Shown here piece by piece: positions 33,884-41,094 of a stretch of DNA of 41,187 bases. The position numbers and the translations under genes are program-made. Source of the DNA: Phycisphaerales bacterium (GTDB lineage Bacteria > Planctomycetota > Phycisphaerae > Sedimentisphaerales > Anaerohalosphaeraceae); the NCBI GenBank assembly GCA_011053245.1, contig DRGS01000228.1:1-41187 (forward strand), given 5' to 3'. Under the pieces are notes generated by a model. It did no database searches, was not told the origin of the DNA, and saw only the letters and a program-made list of their open reading frames with translations. The first letter of the stretch is position 1. Every line of letters starts with the position of its first letter.

Positions 33884-34729
33884 TTACACGCAAGAATTAA
33901 CAAGCTTTTTCGCCGCCAAAGCCTCCTCAACGGCTAATGCCTTTAGCGGCAGCCGGACGCCGCTGGGATATCCTTTGCATCGGATCGACATAGCGTATTT
34001 GAATTTTGCGATCGAGTTACCACCGCCCATCGCTTCGGAAAGTTTCGTTATCTTCTCCTGAAGTTGCTCGGCGGCATTAGCATCACCGGCTGCCAGCGCA
34101 TTTTCGATAGCTACATAAGGTTCCGGAATAAAATTCACCCTTCCGCTTACGAACCCGAACCCACCTGCTCGATAAGTTTGAAGTATCTTCGTATCGCCGC
34201 CAACGTAATAATGCTCCGTAGCCTTGATAAGTTCCAGATCGCGTGACGAATCCTTAATACCGAAATGGTCTATACCGGCAAGCATATCCGCAGTGATCGC
34301 GTTATTGGTATGCTTCGGAAAATTGTAAAGAATAAACGGTACTTTCACGCTGTCGCTGAGCGCATTGAAATAATCGACAATTCCCTCTTTCGCTATATCG
34401 GCGAGATAATACGGTGTAAGCGCAACTACCGCATCGGCTCCGCTGTCCTGTGCCCAGATGCACTGCTGCTGCGTCTCTATCAGGCTGTCACTGCCGGCAT
34501 GGTAAAAAAGTTTTCCGCTGAAATTCTTACGCGCGATCTGAAAAAGTTCCTGCCGTTCCTGACCTGACAGAGAAAAAAATTCCCCCGTGGTTCCACCGAC
34601 CAGTATCTTCGTAACCCCGTGTTCAGCTAAAAATTCTAAGTGCTTAACAAACATCACCTCGTCGATCCTGTCATTATCTGCAAACGGCGTAAGGATTGCA
34701 ACCACCAAACCGGAAAGATCTTTCGACAT
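33884..34729 (-). CDS. DapA/NanA-family (class I) aldolase or synthase
   Basis: 281 residues, TIM barrel. The GGTTGE motif is at residues 45-50, Tyr135 in LYNFP, and the Schiff-base lysine is Lys159 in GIKDSS. These identify the dihydrodipicolinate synthase/N-acetylneuraminate lyase superfamily, whose members condense or cleave with pyruvate. The residues after the barrel do not let me choose between lysine biosynthesis and sugar-acid or sialic-acid metabolism. AAGGAAG precedes ATG 34729, 15 bases after the channel gene, so the two form a short operon. Confidence 0.88.
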   Translation of the reverse strand: MSKDLSGLVVAILTPFADNDRIDEVMFVKHLEFLAEHGVTKILVGGTTGEFFSLSGQERQELFQIARKNFSGKLFYHAGSDSLIETQQQCIWAQDSGADAVVALTPYYLADIAKEGIVDYFNALSDSVKVPFILYNFPKHTNNAITADMLAGIDHFGIKDSSRDLELIKATEHYYVGGDTKILQTYRAGGFGFVSGRVNFIPEPYVAIENALAAGDANAAEQLQEKITKLSEAMGGGNSIAKFKYAMSIRCKGYPSGVRLPLKALAVEEALAAKKLVNSCV

Positions 34730-34744
34730 ACCTGCTTCCTTTAT

Positions 34745-36019
34745 CTAACAACAGCCGCCATCATCACTGCTGCAATTGCAATCACAGTTGAGTTTCAATC
34801 CGCTGATATCGGCACCGGACGGCTCCTGGAAAACTCGCAGATCGAAATGATCCACCACCGCTAAGATATGATCGAAAATATCTGCTTGTATCGCCTCGTA
34901 ATTGGCCCACACCTTATCCTTGCAGAATACATACACCTGTATGGGCAGCCCCTTCGACGTTGGGTCGAGATGCCGTATAAGAAACGTCATATCCTGATTT
35001 ATCATCGGGTGATTGCGAAGGTAAGCGGCTACATACGCCCTGAACGTCCCGACATTCGTAAGCCGCCTGCCATTGATAAGTTCGGAGTCATCGACTTTCG
35101 CCTCGGCGTTAAACTTCGCAACGTCTTCGGTCGTCTTCTCAATATAATCCGCGATATACTGAAACTTCTTAAACCGCTCCAGCATCTCGGCTGTGCAGAA
35201 CTTTATACTTGTCATATCTATATACAGAGTCCGCTTGATCCGCCTGCCGCCGGATTCGCTCATCCCCCGCCAGTTCCGAAACGAATCCGATATAAGCGCA
35301 TAAGCCGGGATCGTCGCGATCGTCTTATCCCAATTCTGCACCTTCACCGTCATCAGCGAAATATCTATGACATCGCCATCGGCCCCGTACTTGGGCATCT
35401 CTATCCAGTCGCCTATGTGGATCATATTGTTGGCCGTAAGCTGGATCCCCGCCATGAATCCGAGTATCGAATCCTTAAATACCAGCAGCAGCACCGCCGT
35501 CATTGCTCCAAGGCCGCCTATCAGGGCAGATGGGTTCTTGCCAAGCAGCATGGATATAAGACTGATACCGGCAAAGGTGAATATGATTATCTTAATGACC
35601 TGGACGAAACCCCGTATCGGCATCTTTCGCGCAAAGTCAAATGTCCGGTATATATCGACAACCGAATTGAGAAACGCGTCTACCACCATCAAACCGATGA
35701 CCATTGCATAAACCATCGCCGCATGCCGCATAAACGATTCGCCCGCAGCGTATTCGGCGAACACAACCGGTGCCATAGCATATATTACCAGCACAGGCGC
35801 AAGATGCGAAAGACGGCTGAACACGTTATTTTCTATGAGCACATCATCCCACTTGATCTTGCTCTTGCGGATGATATGCGTAATATATCGCAGCAGATAC
35901 CGCTTGGCGATAAAATTCGCCAGCCACGCCAGCAGCACGACCGTAGATATCCCGGCTATCCTCACAGCCGTACGTTCAACAAACGTCAGCCCCATCAACC
36001 AATCAACCATCTTGTCCAT
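34745..36019 (-). CDS. ybdG: MscS-family mechanosensitive channel, YbdG type
   Basis: 424 residues, close in length to E. coli YbdG (415). About five hydrophobic segments precede the MscS core. Strong YbdG-like landmarks: SALIGGLGAMTAVLLLVFKD, then QLTANNMIHIGDWIEMPKYG and FRNWRGMSESGGRRIKR, and later GTFRAYVAAYLRNHP and YEAIQADIFDHILAVV. Channels of this family open on membrane tension to release solutes. The C-terminus is odd: the last 14 residues are rich in cysteine (NCDCNCSSDDGGCC), which YbdG lacks. It is followed by the aldolase gene at 15 bases. Confidence 0.93.
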   Translation of the reverse strand: MDKMVDWLMGLTFVERTAVRIAGISTVVLLAWLANFIAKRYLLRYITHIIRKSKIKWDDVLIENNVFSRLSHLAPVLVIYAMAPVVFAEYAAGESFMRHAAMVYAMVIGLMVVDAFLNSVVDIYRTFDFARKMPIRGFVQVIKIIIFTFAGISLISMLLGKNPSALIGGLGAMTAVLLLVFKDSILGFMAGIQLTANNMIHIGDWIEMPKYGADGDVIDISLMTVKVQNWDKTIATIPAYALISDSFRNWRGMSESGGRRIKRTLYIDMTSIKFCTAEMLERFKKFQYIADYIEKTTEDVAKFNAEAKVDDSELINGRRLTNVGTFRAYVAAYLRNHPMINQDMTFLIRHLDPTSKGLPIQVYVFCKDKVWANYEAIQADIFDHILAVVDHFDLRVFQEPSGADISGLKLNCDCNCSSDDGGCC

Positions 36020-36336
36020 ACCTATAACTCCCTATTCATATTAGCATAACGCCCCCCAAAAACTTTGACCAAACCCAAGCACAACCATAACTGAAATACC
36101 GGCCCCCGTCAACGCCAATCCATCAACTCCGCATGAACCGACAACAAAACAGCCCAAATCAAAAACCCTGTTTTAAAGCCAAAAAAAGCATATTAACCCC
36201 AAGTACTATTTAATACTAATTTATGTCAAATTAGTAGTTGCAGCGTAATCACTTGACAAACGAACAATTTCAGGCTATATCTGGTAAGTCCTATGGGTTT
36301 TATTTATATCATTACAGGTGTCGGCAAAAGGCGAAA
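36020..36336. other. intergenic region between divergent channel and LolA-like genes
   Basis: About 317 bases without a credible gene. It contains a perfect inverted repeat, TACTAATTT (36214-36222), five bases, AAATTAGTA (36228-36236), about 100 bases upstream of the LolA-like start. Poly-C/A stretches near 36050-36130 show no structure. Confidence 0.45.
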
Positions 36337-37146
36337 ATGCGAAAAAATCACATCATACTGTTAACAATCTTCCTCATTTCAGTAATTTGTCTTGCCGAAA
36401 CAGAGCCTACAAAAATAAAAAAAACCTGCCAGAAAGCCTGCTGCGCCGGTTCTAAAGAAAAACCGCAGCCCACGCAAGTAGCGCAAATTCTGGCAAAACT
36501 CAGAAAAGGCACAGATAATCTCACATCCTACCAAGCCGATATCGAGTACACGATCATACAGGACCCTGAGCTTCTTGATTCAAGGACGCTTCGAAAGGGC
36601 ACCCTTTACTATATTCGCGAAAAGGGCGGCTCTAAGCTGAGAATTAACTTCCGCACTGTAAAATACGACGATGACGCCGAGCAAAATGACCGGCAGGACT
36701 TCCTTTTCGACGGTGTATGGCTGACAAAAGTGGATTATAAGCTCAAAACCGCCGATTTAATCCAACAACAAAAAGCTGACAACCCCATAGATGCATTTGA
36801 GTACATCGGCGAAAACTTTCCCCTCGTAGGCTTTTCCAGGACAGAACAACTCGAAAAAGACTTTGAAATAACGCTCCCGCAGCCAATAACAGCCGATCCG
36901 AACAGCCTTATTCACCTGGATATGAAGGTCAAAAAGGACTCACATTACAAGGACCAATACAGGCACATAAACTTCGGAATCGACAAAAAAACCTTTTTAC
37001 CCGCCGAAATGGTAACCACATCAACTGATGACAACAAATACGATATTCGCCTTTTGAACCCAAAAATAAATAAAAAAATTAAAAACCTTGTTTTTAAGCT
37101 TGAAACGCCCGCTCATTTCGATAAGATTAGGACACCATTGAAATAG
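36337..37146 (+). CDS. exported LolA-like protein
   Basis: 269 residues from ATG 36337, selected because it gives a clean signal peptide (MRKN followed by a hydrophobic stretch and VICLAE) and has AAGGCG upstream. The mature start has a short cysteine-rich piece (KTCQKACCAG). The body has the pattern of the LolA/LppX-like lipoprotein carrier fold: LTSYQADIEYTI, then RTLRKGTLYYIREKGGSKLRINF, DFLFDGVWLTKVDY and FLPAEMVTTSTDDNKYDIRL. The fold carries lipoproteins or lipids across the periplasm. It is longer than E. coli LolA (about 203), and the cargo is unknown. The flavodoxin gene follows 17 bases later. Confidence 0.7.
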   Translation: MRKNHIILLTIFLISVICLAETEPTKIKKTCQKACCAGSKEKPQPTQVAQILAKLRKGTDNLTSYQADIEYTIIQDPELLDSRTLRKGTLYYIREKGGSKLRINFRTVKYDDDAEQNDRQDFLFDGVWLTKVDYKLKTADLIQQQKADNPIDAFEYIGENFPLVGFSRTEQLEKDFEITLPQPITADPNSLIHLDMKVKKDSHYKDQYRHINFGIDKKTFLPAEMVTTSTDDNKYDIRLLNPKINKKIKNLVFKLETPAHFDKIRTPLK

Positions 37147-37163
37147 CATTAGAAAGATAGAAT

Positions 37164-37640
37164 ATGCCAACGGGCCTTGTAATTTATTATTCGAGAAGCG
37201 GCAACACCAAGCAGATGGCGGAGGTCATTAGCTCTTCAATGACAGAGGCCGGGCTATCCACAAGCTGCAAGGATGTAGAGGGCGTTAATGTCGATGATCT
37301 ACTCGCCGCCGATGCCATTGTGATCGGCTCACCGACCTATTACGGCCACATGGCCTCACAGATCGGTAAAATGATGGACGACTCCGTAAGCAAACATGGA
37401 AAACTCGACGGCAAAGTCGGAGCCGCTTTCAGCAGTTCGGCAAATATCGGAGGCGGAAACGAAACTACCGTCCTGAGCATTATAAACGCCCTGTTGATAC
37501 ACGGAATGGTCATACAGGGAGACCCGCAGGGTGACCACTACGGGCCGGTCTCAATAGGCAAACCAGACGACAGAGTCGTCAGCCAGTGTCAGAGACGCGG
37601 GCAAAGAATAGCAAAACTAACCCTGTCGCTCTTTAAATAA
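37164..37640 (+). CDS. flavodoxin-fold protein, WrbA-like
   Basis: 158 residues. The FMN-phosphate loop YYSRSGNTKQMAE is at the N-terminus and GSPTYYGHMASQIGKMMDD in the middle, both typical of WrbA and related flavodoxin-like NAD(P)H:quinone oxidoreductases. It is shorter than E. coli WrbA (198). It binds FMN and probably carries out two-electron reduction of quinones or electron transfer in the cytoplasm. It lies 17 bases after the LolA-like gene and may share its transcript. Confidence 0.88.
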   Translation: MPTGLVIYYSRSGNTKQMAEVISSSMTEAGLSTSCKDVEGVNVDDLLAADAIVIGSPTYYGHMASQIGKMMDDSVSKHGKLDGKVGAAFSSSANIGGGNETTVLSIINALLIHGMVIQGDPQGDHYGPVSIGKPDDRVVSQCQRRGQRIAKLTLSLFK

Positions 37641-37675
37641 CGAAAGAAAAACTTTTTTCAATGTCACTATTTCTT

Positions 37676-37704
37676 TTGACAAAAGGATAAACCGTTGTTA
37701 GAAT
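37676..37704 (+). promoter_or_regulatory. promoter of the histone H1-like gene
   Basis: TTGACA (37676-37681), 17 bases, TAGAAT (37699-37704), with the start codon 50 bases downstream. Near-consensus, as expected for an abundant chromosomal protein. Confidence 0.68.
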
Positions 37705-37753
37705 TTTGAATTAATCGAATTAGACGTTAATTATCTTCTATGGAGGCAGTTTA

Positions 37754-37927
37754 ATGCAAGAATACGAAGCTCTCAAAGGTTTGGTAAACGAAATTGAAGC
37801 CGATGTAAACAAGGCTGCCGGTGGCAACAAAGCCGCTGGAACACGTGTCCGAAAGCAAATGCAGGATATCAAGAAAGCCGCTCAAGTCTTACGCAATCGC
37901 GTTCTTGAGATCAGAGCAACCGACTAA
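37754..37927 (+). CDS. histone H1-like (Hc1-type) DNA-binding peptide
   Basis: 57 residues. It begins MQEYEALKGLVNEIEADVNK and continues with AAGGNKAAGTRVRKQMQDI, then KKAAQVLRNRVLEIR. This matches the N-terminal alpha-helical unit of chlamydial Hc1 and its planctomycete relatives, where AAGG-NKAAGTRVRKQM is the conserved heart. These proteins bind DNA without sequence preference and compact the nucleoid. The basic lysine/alanine-rich tail of Hc1 is absent. GGAGG lies eight bases before ATG 37754 and the promoter is strong. Confidence 0.85.
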   Translation: MQEYEALKGLVNEIEADVNKAAGGNKAAGTRVRKQMQDIKKAAQVLRNRVLEIRATD

Positions 37928-38041
37928 GTTCGCAAAGATCTGCTTCAGAGCTTTCTTCTAATGAATCTATAGCGGTCGCACAGCTATACTGGTGGTGTGC
38001 GCTCTGTGGATGCTTTTCCGTTATTTTTCGAGGCCACATAT

Positions 38042-38515
38042 ATGCCGCCAACGCTACTGTTCGATATTTCTGAGATCGATCTGGACAACGTCGCTTTCAA
38101 TGGAGACGATATTGCCGAGGTCAACCCGCAGTCCTACGAGATGAGCCAGCTTGACACTATCGTATGGCACGATCTGGACAAACTCTTGTGCCTCGGATAC
38201 AAGGACGTAACCGAAAACGAATTCTGGATACGCGGCCACATACCCGGAAGGCCGATCATGCCAGGCGTCATAATGGTCGAATCCGCCGCACAGATCGCCA
38301 GTTTCTTCATGAAACGCATTTACGGACTCGCCGGTTTCATCGGGTTTTCCGGAATAAACAACACAAGATTCCGCGGAACCATCGTCCCAGGCGACAGGCT
38401 CTACCTGTTATGTCACATCTCAAAGATCAGGAGCCGCCAGTTCACCGCGGACATACAGGGAGTTGTTAACGGCAAGATGGCCTTTCAAACGGTCATCTCC
38501 GGGATGAAAGTTTAA
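38042..38515 (+). CDS. FabZ-like 3-hydroxyacyl-ACP dehydratase
   Basis: 157 residues from ATG 38042; a GTG at 37997 is less likely because the family starts with MPPxLLFDIS. HotDog fold with the active-site pattern GHIPGRPIMPGVIMVESAAQ. His66 and Glu80 are separated by the same 14 positions as His54 and Glu68 in E. coli FabZ. It dehydrates beta-hydroxyacyl-ACP in fatty-acid elongation. An N-terminal extension of about 40 residues (DIAEVNPQSYEMSQLDTIVW) goes beyond E. coli FabZ and seems usual in planctomycete forms. The gene starts about 115 bases after the histone-like gene and 16 bases before the UvrC-like one. Confidence 0.85.
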   Translation: MPPTLLFDISEIDLDNVAFNGDDIAEVNPQSYEMSQLDTIVWHDLDKLLCLGYKDVTENEFWIRGHIPGRPIMPGVIMVESAAQIASFFMKRIYGLAGFIGFSGINNTRFRGTIVPGDRLYLLCHISKIRSRQFTADIQGVVNGKMAFQTVISGMKV

Positions 38516-38531
38516 CCGTCCACAGTTATAG

Positions 38532-39734
38532 ATGAATCAGAAGCTTTTCGAAAGCTGTTTGAATATAGATTGTCAGGCACCCGAACAGGATCTGACCGAG
38601 AGCCTCTCGTCTCTGCCGACCGACAGGGGGGTTCTGCTCTTTGCGGATGAAAATAACCGCCCCGTACAATTACTCATCACCGCCAACATCAGGCGAACCG
38701 CCCTCGCGAGATTGTCATCGAAGGATTCGGAGACCCGAAGCAAAAAAACAGACATTACCGCGATCACCCGCAAAATATTTTATCTTCCATGCTACTGCAA
38801 TTTCAAAAGCGCACTAAAGCATTACCGCATCGCCCGGGCGATCTACCACGACACTTATCAGGAGTTCGCAAAATACGGCAGACAAAGTTACGCTGTCATA
38901 GACCCGTCTTCAAACTGGCCCTTCTTTTCCATAGTGTCCAAACCCACTGCCTCCCAACACAAAAAAGTCTTTGGCCCCTTCCCCTCGCGAAAGGCTGCAT
39001 CCGTTTTTGTCCAGGCACTGCACGAGATTTTTTCGATCTGCCGCATGCCCGAACTTGTAGATAGCCCGGAGAAAGCAAAAAGCTGCCCATACCTCCAGAT
39101 GAAAACATGCCCGGCCCCATGCTCGGACAATATCACTCGCGCAGAATACCTCCAACAGGTAAACGCCGCCATTGGCGCTGCATCGGGCAATCTCGCCCCA
39201 TACAAGGATCAGCTTCGCCGGACCATGAAGTCCCTCGCCGAAAACATGCAATTTGAACAGGCACAATCCGCCAAGAATCGTTTGCGTCAACTCGAAACAC
39301 TTTCGAAAAATACCTACAGCTGGATCACCGATCTATCCGACCTCGCCATTCTGCACATCGACCGTTCCGCTAAAATAGCCGAAGAGGGCAAACGCCGGAA
39401 AATACGAACCTACGCACCGTTCCTTATACGGTCCGGGCACATTATTGAACTTGATGATTTTCGCATTGAGAAAATAGAGAAGTTACATCGTTCACTAACA
39501 AACTGTTTGCAAAACGCTCCCAGGCAAATACCCGCCAAACAACTCGCCGAAGAACTTGCCCTGACAACCTGCTTTCTATACCGCAACAAACGCCCGGGCA
39601 TCTGGCTTAACTGCTCACGAAGATCGGCAGGCGAATACACCATCCCAACCGCCGAAGATATACGCTCCGCAATTGAACAGATGGAAAATCCACCCGCAAA
39701 TTCACATCACAACACAGCAAACACAGGGCGATGA
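38532..39734 (+). CDS. UvrC-like protein lacking the C-terminal nuclease half and with a degenerate GIY-YIG domain
   Basis: 400 residues against about 610 for UvrC. The first part (about 28-62) aligns in outline with the GIY-YIG domain (DRGVLLFADENNRPVQLLIT) but has lost the motif tyrosines (GVY reads GVL, YVGKA reads LLITA). The middle is convincing UvrC: FGPFPSRKAASVFVQALHEIF, then CPYLQMKTCPAPC (about 185-197). A UVR motif follows (MKSLAENMQFEQAQSAKNRLRQLE, about 230-258). The RNase H-like endonuclease and helix-hairpin-helix domains are missing. UvrC normally makes both incisions in nucleotide excision repair; this protein should make neither. It probably binds UvrB through the UVR motif. 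It lies 16 bases after the FabZ-like gene. Confidence 0.82.
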   Translation: MNQKLFESCLNIDCQAPEQDLTESLSSLPTDRGVLLFADENNRPVQLLITANIRRTALARLSSKDSETRSKKTDITAITRKIFYLPCYCNFKSALKHYRIARAIYHDTYQEFAKYGRQSYAVIDPSSNWPFFSIVSKPTASQHKKVFGPFPSRKAASVFVQALHEIFSICRMPELVDSPEKAKSCPYLQMKTCPAPCSDNITRAEYLQQVNAAIGAASGNLAPYKDQLRRTMKSLAENMQFEQAQSAKNRLRQLETLSKNTYSWITDLSDLAILHIDRSAKIAEEGKRRKIRTYAPFLIRSGHIIELDDFRIEKIEKLHRSLTNCLQNAPRQIPAKQLAEELALTTCFLYRNKRPGIWLNCSRRSAGEYTIPTAEDIRSAIEQMENPPANSHHNTANTGR

Positions 39735-39778
39735 TATATTGAATGAGAATATATACCAAAGAATTTTGAGGTGTGCAG

Positions 39779-39955
39779 ATGACTACAAAAGAAACTCATA
39801 GCATGGCCATTAAGGGTTTGGAATGCCTCAAAAAAGCTGTTCGAGAAGAGCTTCGAAAGAAAGCGTTGCTTGGCCAGTATGCCATTATCAATCGTGATGG
39901 CAAAGCCTGTCGCGTCCCCGCGGAGGAAGCATTAAAAATTGCCGAGGGCAGATGA
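39779..39955 (+). CDS. small conserved-looking hypothetical protein
   Basis: 58 residues from ATG 39779; GAGGTG stands five bases upstream, which rules in this start over the GTG at 39773. Basic N-terminal helix (KGLECLKKAVREELRKKALLG) followed by a short strand-like part (QYAIINRDGKACRVPAEEAL). I do not recognise the family; size and charge are compatible with an antitoxin or a nucleic-acid-binding peptide, but there is no toxin partner nearby. Confidence 0.55.
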   Translation: MTTKETHSMAIKGLECLKKAVREELRKKALLGQYAIINRDGKACRVPAEEALKIAEGR

Positions 39956-40036
39956 ACTGAGTAGATGCGCAAATGATAAGAGCAACAAATTTCAACCCTG
40001 CCTTTTTCAACGCGAACTTAAAAAATACCATTGGTA

Positions 40037-40426
40037 TTACTTGAGCATATCAGAAAGTTTTGCCTTGTCGTAAATCTCCATTTCTTTTTCAGTAGCCTTT
40101 GTACAAATACTTTCCATCCTTAGGGCAAAATCGGCATTGTGTGCCAGTTCTGCTATGGGCATATCCCTCATCAGTGGTCCGCCAACAACTTCGATGATCT
40201 GAAGCATTGTTATCTCTTCAGGGTCACGAGCAAGGGATAATCCTCCTCCTGGCCCCCTTTTACTTCTTAATATTTGAGCATTTACAAGCTGTAGTAATAT
40301 CTTCATCAAGTAATCCTTTGGAATGTTACATTCCTTTGAGATTCTTGTCGCTGGCACTAATCCCTCCCGGTAGTTCTCAGCGATATAGCCTGTAGCGGCA
40401 AGAGCATGTGTAATGGTGATCTTCAT
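40037..40426 (-). CDS. Rrf2-family transcriptional regulator
   Basis: 129 residues. The winged-helix start MKITITHALAATGYIAEN, then ATRISKECNIPKDYLMKILLQL and KRGPGGGLSLARDPEEITMLQIIEVV, are Rrf2 hallmarks. The family includes IscR and NsrR, which bind an iron-sulfur cluster with three cysteines in the second half. Here that half has only one (SICTKA), so a canonical cluster is unlikely and another signal is probable. GAGG precedes ATG 40426 and a near-consensus promoter lies upstream. It is transcribed alone. Targets are unknown. Confidence 0.9.
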   Translation of the reverse strand: MKITITHALAATGYIAENYREGLVPATRISKECNIPKDYLMKILLQLVNAQILRSKRGPGGGLSLARDPEEITMLQIIEVVGGPLMRDMPIAELAHNADFALRMESICTKATEKEMEIYDKAKLSDMLK

Positions 40427-40461
40427 TTTAATACCTCGGTTAAAGACGATTAATTTAACAT

Positions 40462-40490
40462 AGGATAGTTTCTGATGCCCATATTGTCAA
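40462..40490 (-). promoter_or_regulatory. promoter of the Rrf2 gene
   Basis: Minus strand TTGACA (40490-40485), 17 bases, TATCCT (40467-40462). The A/T-rich stretch from the -10 box into the leader could hold an autoregulatory site, but no perfect inverted repeat is seen. Confidence 0.6.
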
Positions 40491-40634
40491 TCGAAAAAAG
40501 AACAGGTACAAAATGGAGCGGTGTGCTGGTCAAGTCTATGTAATGCGGTTGGGATATGAGCAATTCTTACTTTGCCATCAGCTTGGCAAAATCATGCACA
40601 AAACAACGGACTTCAATGGACGTGCAGGGGACAC

Positions 40635-40674
40635 AAAAAGAGCCAGAACACGCTAAAAAACGCAATTCTGGCTC
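40635..40674 (-). terminator. Rho-independent terminator after tRNA-Glu
   Basis: Minus strand: GAGCCAGAA (40674-40666), 17-base loop, TTCTGGCTC (40648-40640), then TTTTT (40639-40635). The nine-base perfect stem lies ten bases past the tRNA 3' end. Confidence 0.88.
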
Positions 40675-40683
40675 ATAACACAA

Positions 40684-40758
40684 TAGCCCCAAGGGGATTC
40701 GAACCCCTGTTGCCGGGTTGAAAACCCGGTGTCCTAGGCCTACCTAGACGATGGGGCC
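40684..40758 (-). tRNA. tRNA-Glu (anticodon UUC)
   Basis: 75 bases without an encoded CCA. The acceptor stem GGCCCCA pairs with TGGGGCT (one G-U at the end). The anticodon arm is CCGGG-TTTTCAA-CCCGG with anticodon TTC, and the T arm is CAGGGGTTCGAATCCCCTT. The sequence also carries the GTCTAGG D-arm start seen in bacterial tRNA-Glu. It lies 19 bases after the ferredoxin gene on the same strand. Confidence 0.97.
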
Positions 40759-40777
40759 ACACACTTAAATTCCTATC

Positions 40778-40951
40778 CTACTCCATGGTGATAGCTTCTA
40801 CGGGGCACTCGTCAACGCAAACGCCGCAATCGACACATGCATCAACTTCAATGATGGCCTTTTCGGCATCCATCTTGATAGCCTCGCTCGGACAGGAGTC
40901 GACACAGGACTCACAGCCTGTGCATAATTCTGAATTTACTTTTGCTGGCAT
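40778..40951 (-). CDS. small 2[4Fe-4S] ferredoxin
   Basis: 57 residues, MPAKVNSELCTGCESCVDSC at the start. Two complete CxxCxxCxxxCP cluster motifs are seen: CTGCESCVDSCP and CVDCGVCVDECP. This is a clostridial-type two-cluster ferredoxin, a low-potential electron carrier in the cytoplasm, which points to an anaerobic or facultative lifestyle. AAAGGA precedes ATG 40951. tRNA-Glu follows 19 bases downstream and the strong terminator comes only after it, so both are probably on one transcript. Confidence 0.95.
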   Translation of the reverse strand: MPAKVNSELCTGCESCVDSCPSEAIKMDAEKAIIEVDACVDCGVCVDECPVEAITME

Positions 40952-41094
40952 TATTAAAATCCTTTCAAAAACAACACTGACACCAATTAAATCTAAAATA
41001 CATTTTGGATATTTACCAAACTGAAGTGAGGAGCATACAAAATCGCCGTTGCTTTTTCAACAGTTTTTTTAAAAAAACAACTAAATTCGCATTT

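Noticed and set aside
34868..36049. 393-residue plus-strand frame opposite the YbdG-type channel
   Set aside because: It is antisense to a clear, well-conserved gene and is abnormally rich in His, Arg and Tyr, as expected of a shadow frame.
39779..39955. Toxin-antitoxin pair
   Set aside because: The small basic protein has no adjacent partner gene; the next gene is an opposite-strand Rrf2 regulator.
41041..41080. Terminator-like GTTG/CAAC with T run near the right end
   Set aside because: Four-base stem only; the T and A runs are mutually complementary and give no convincing hairpin.
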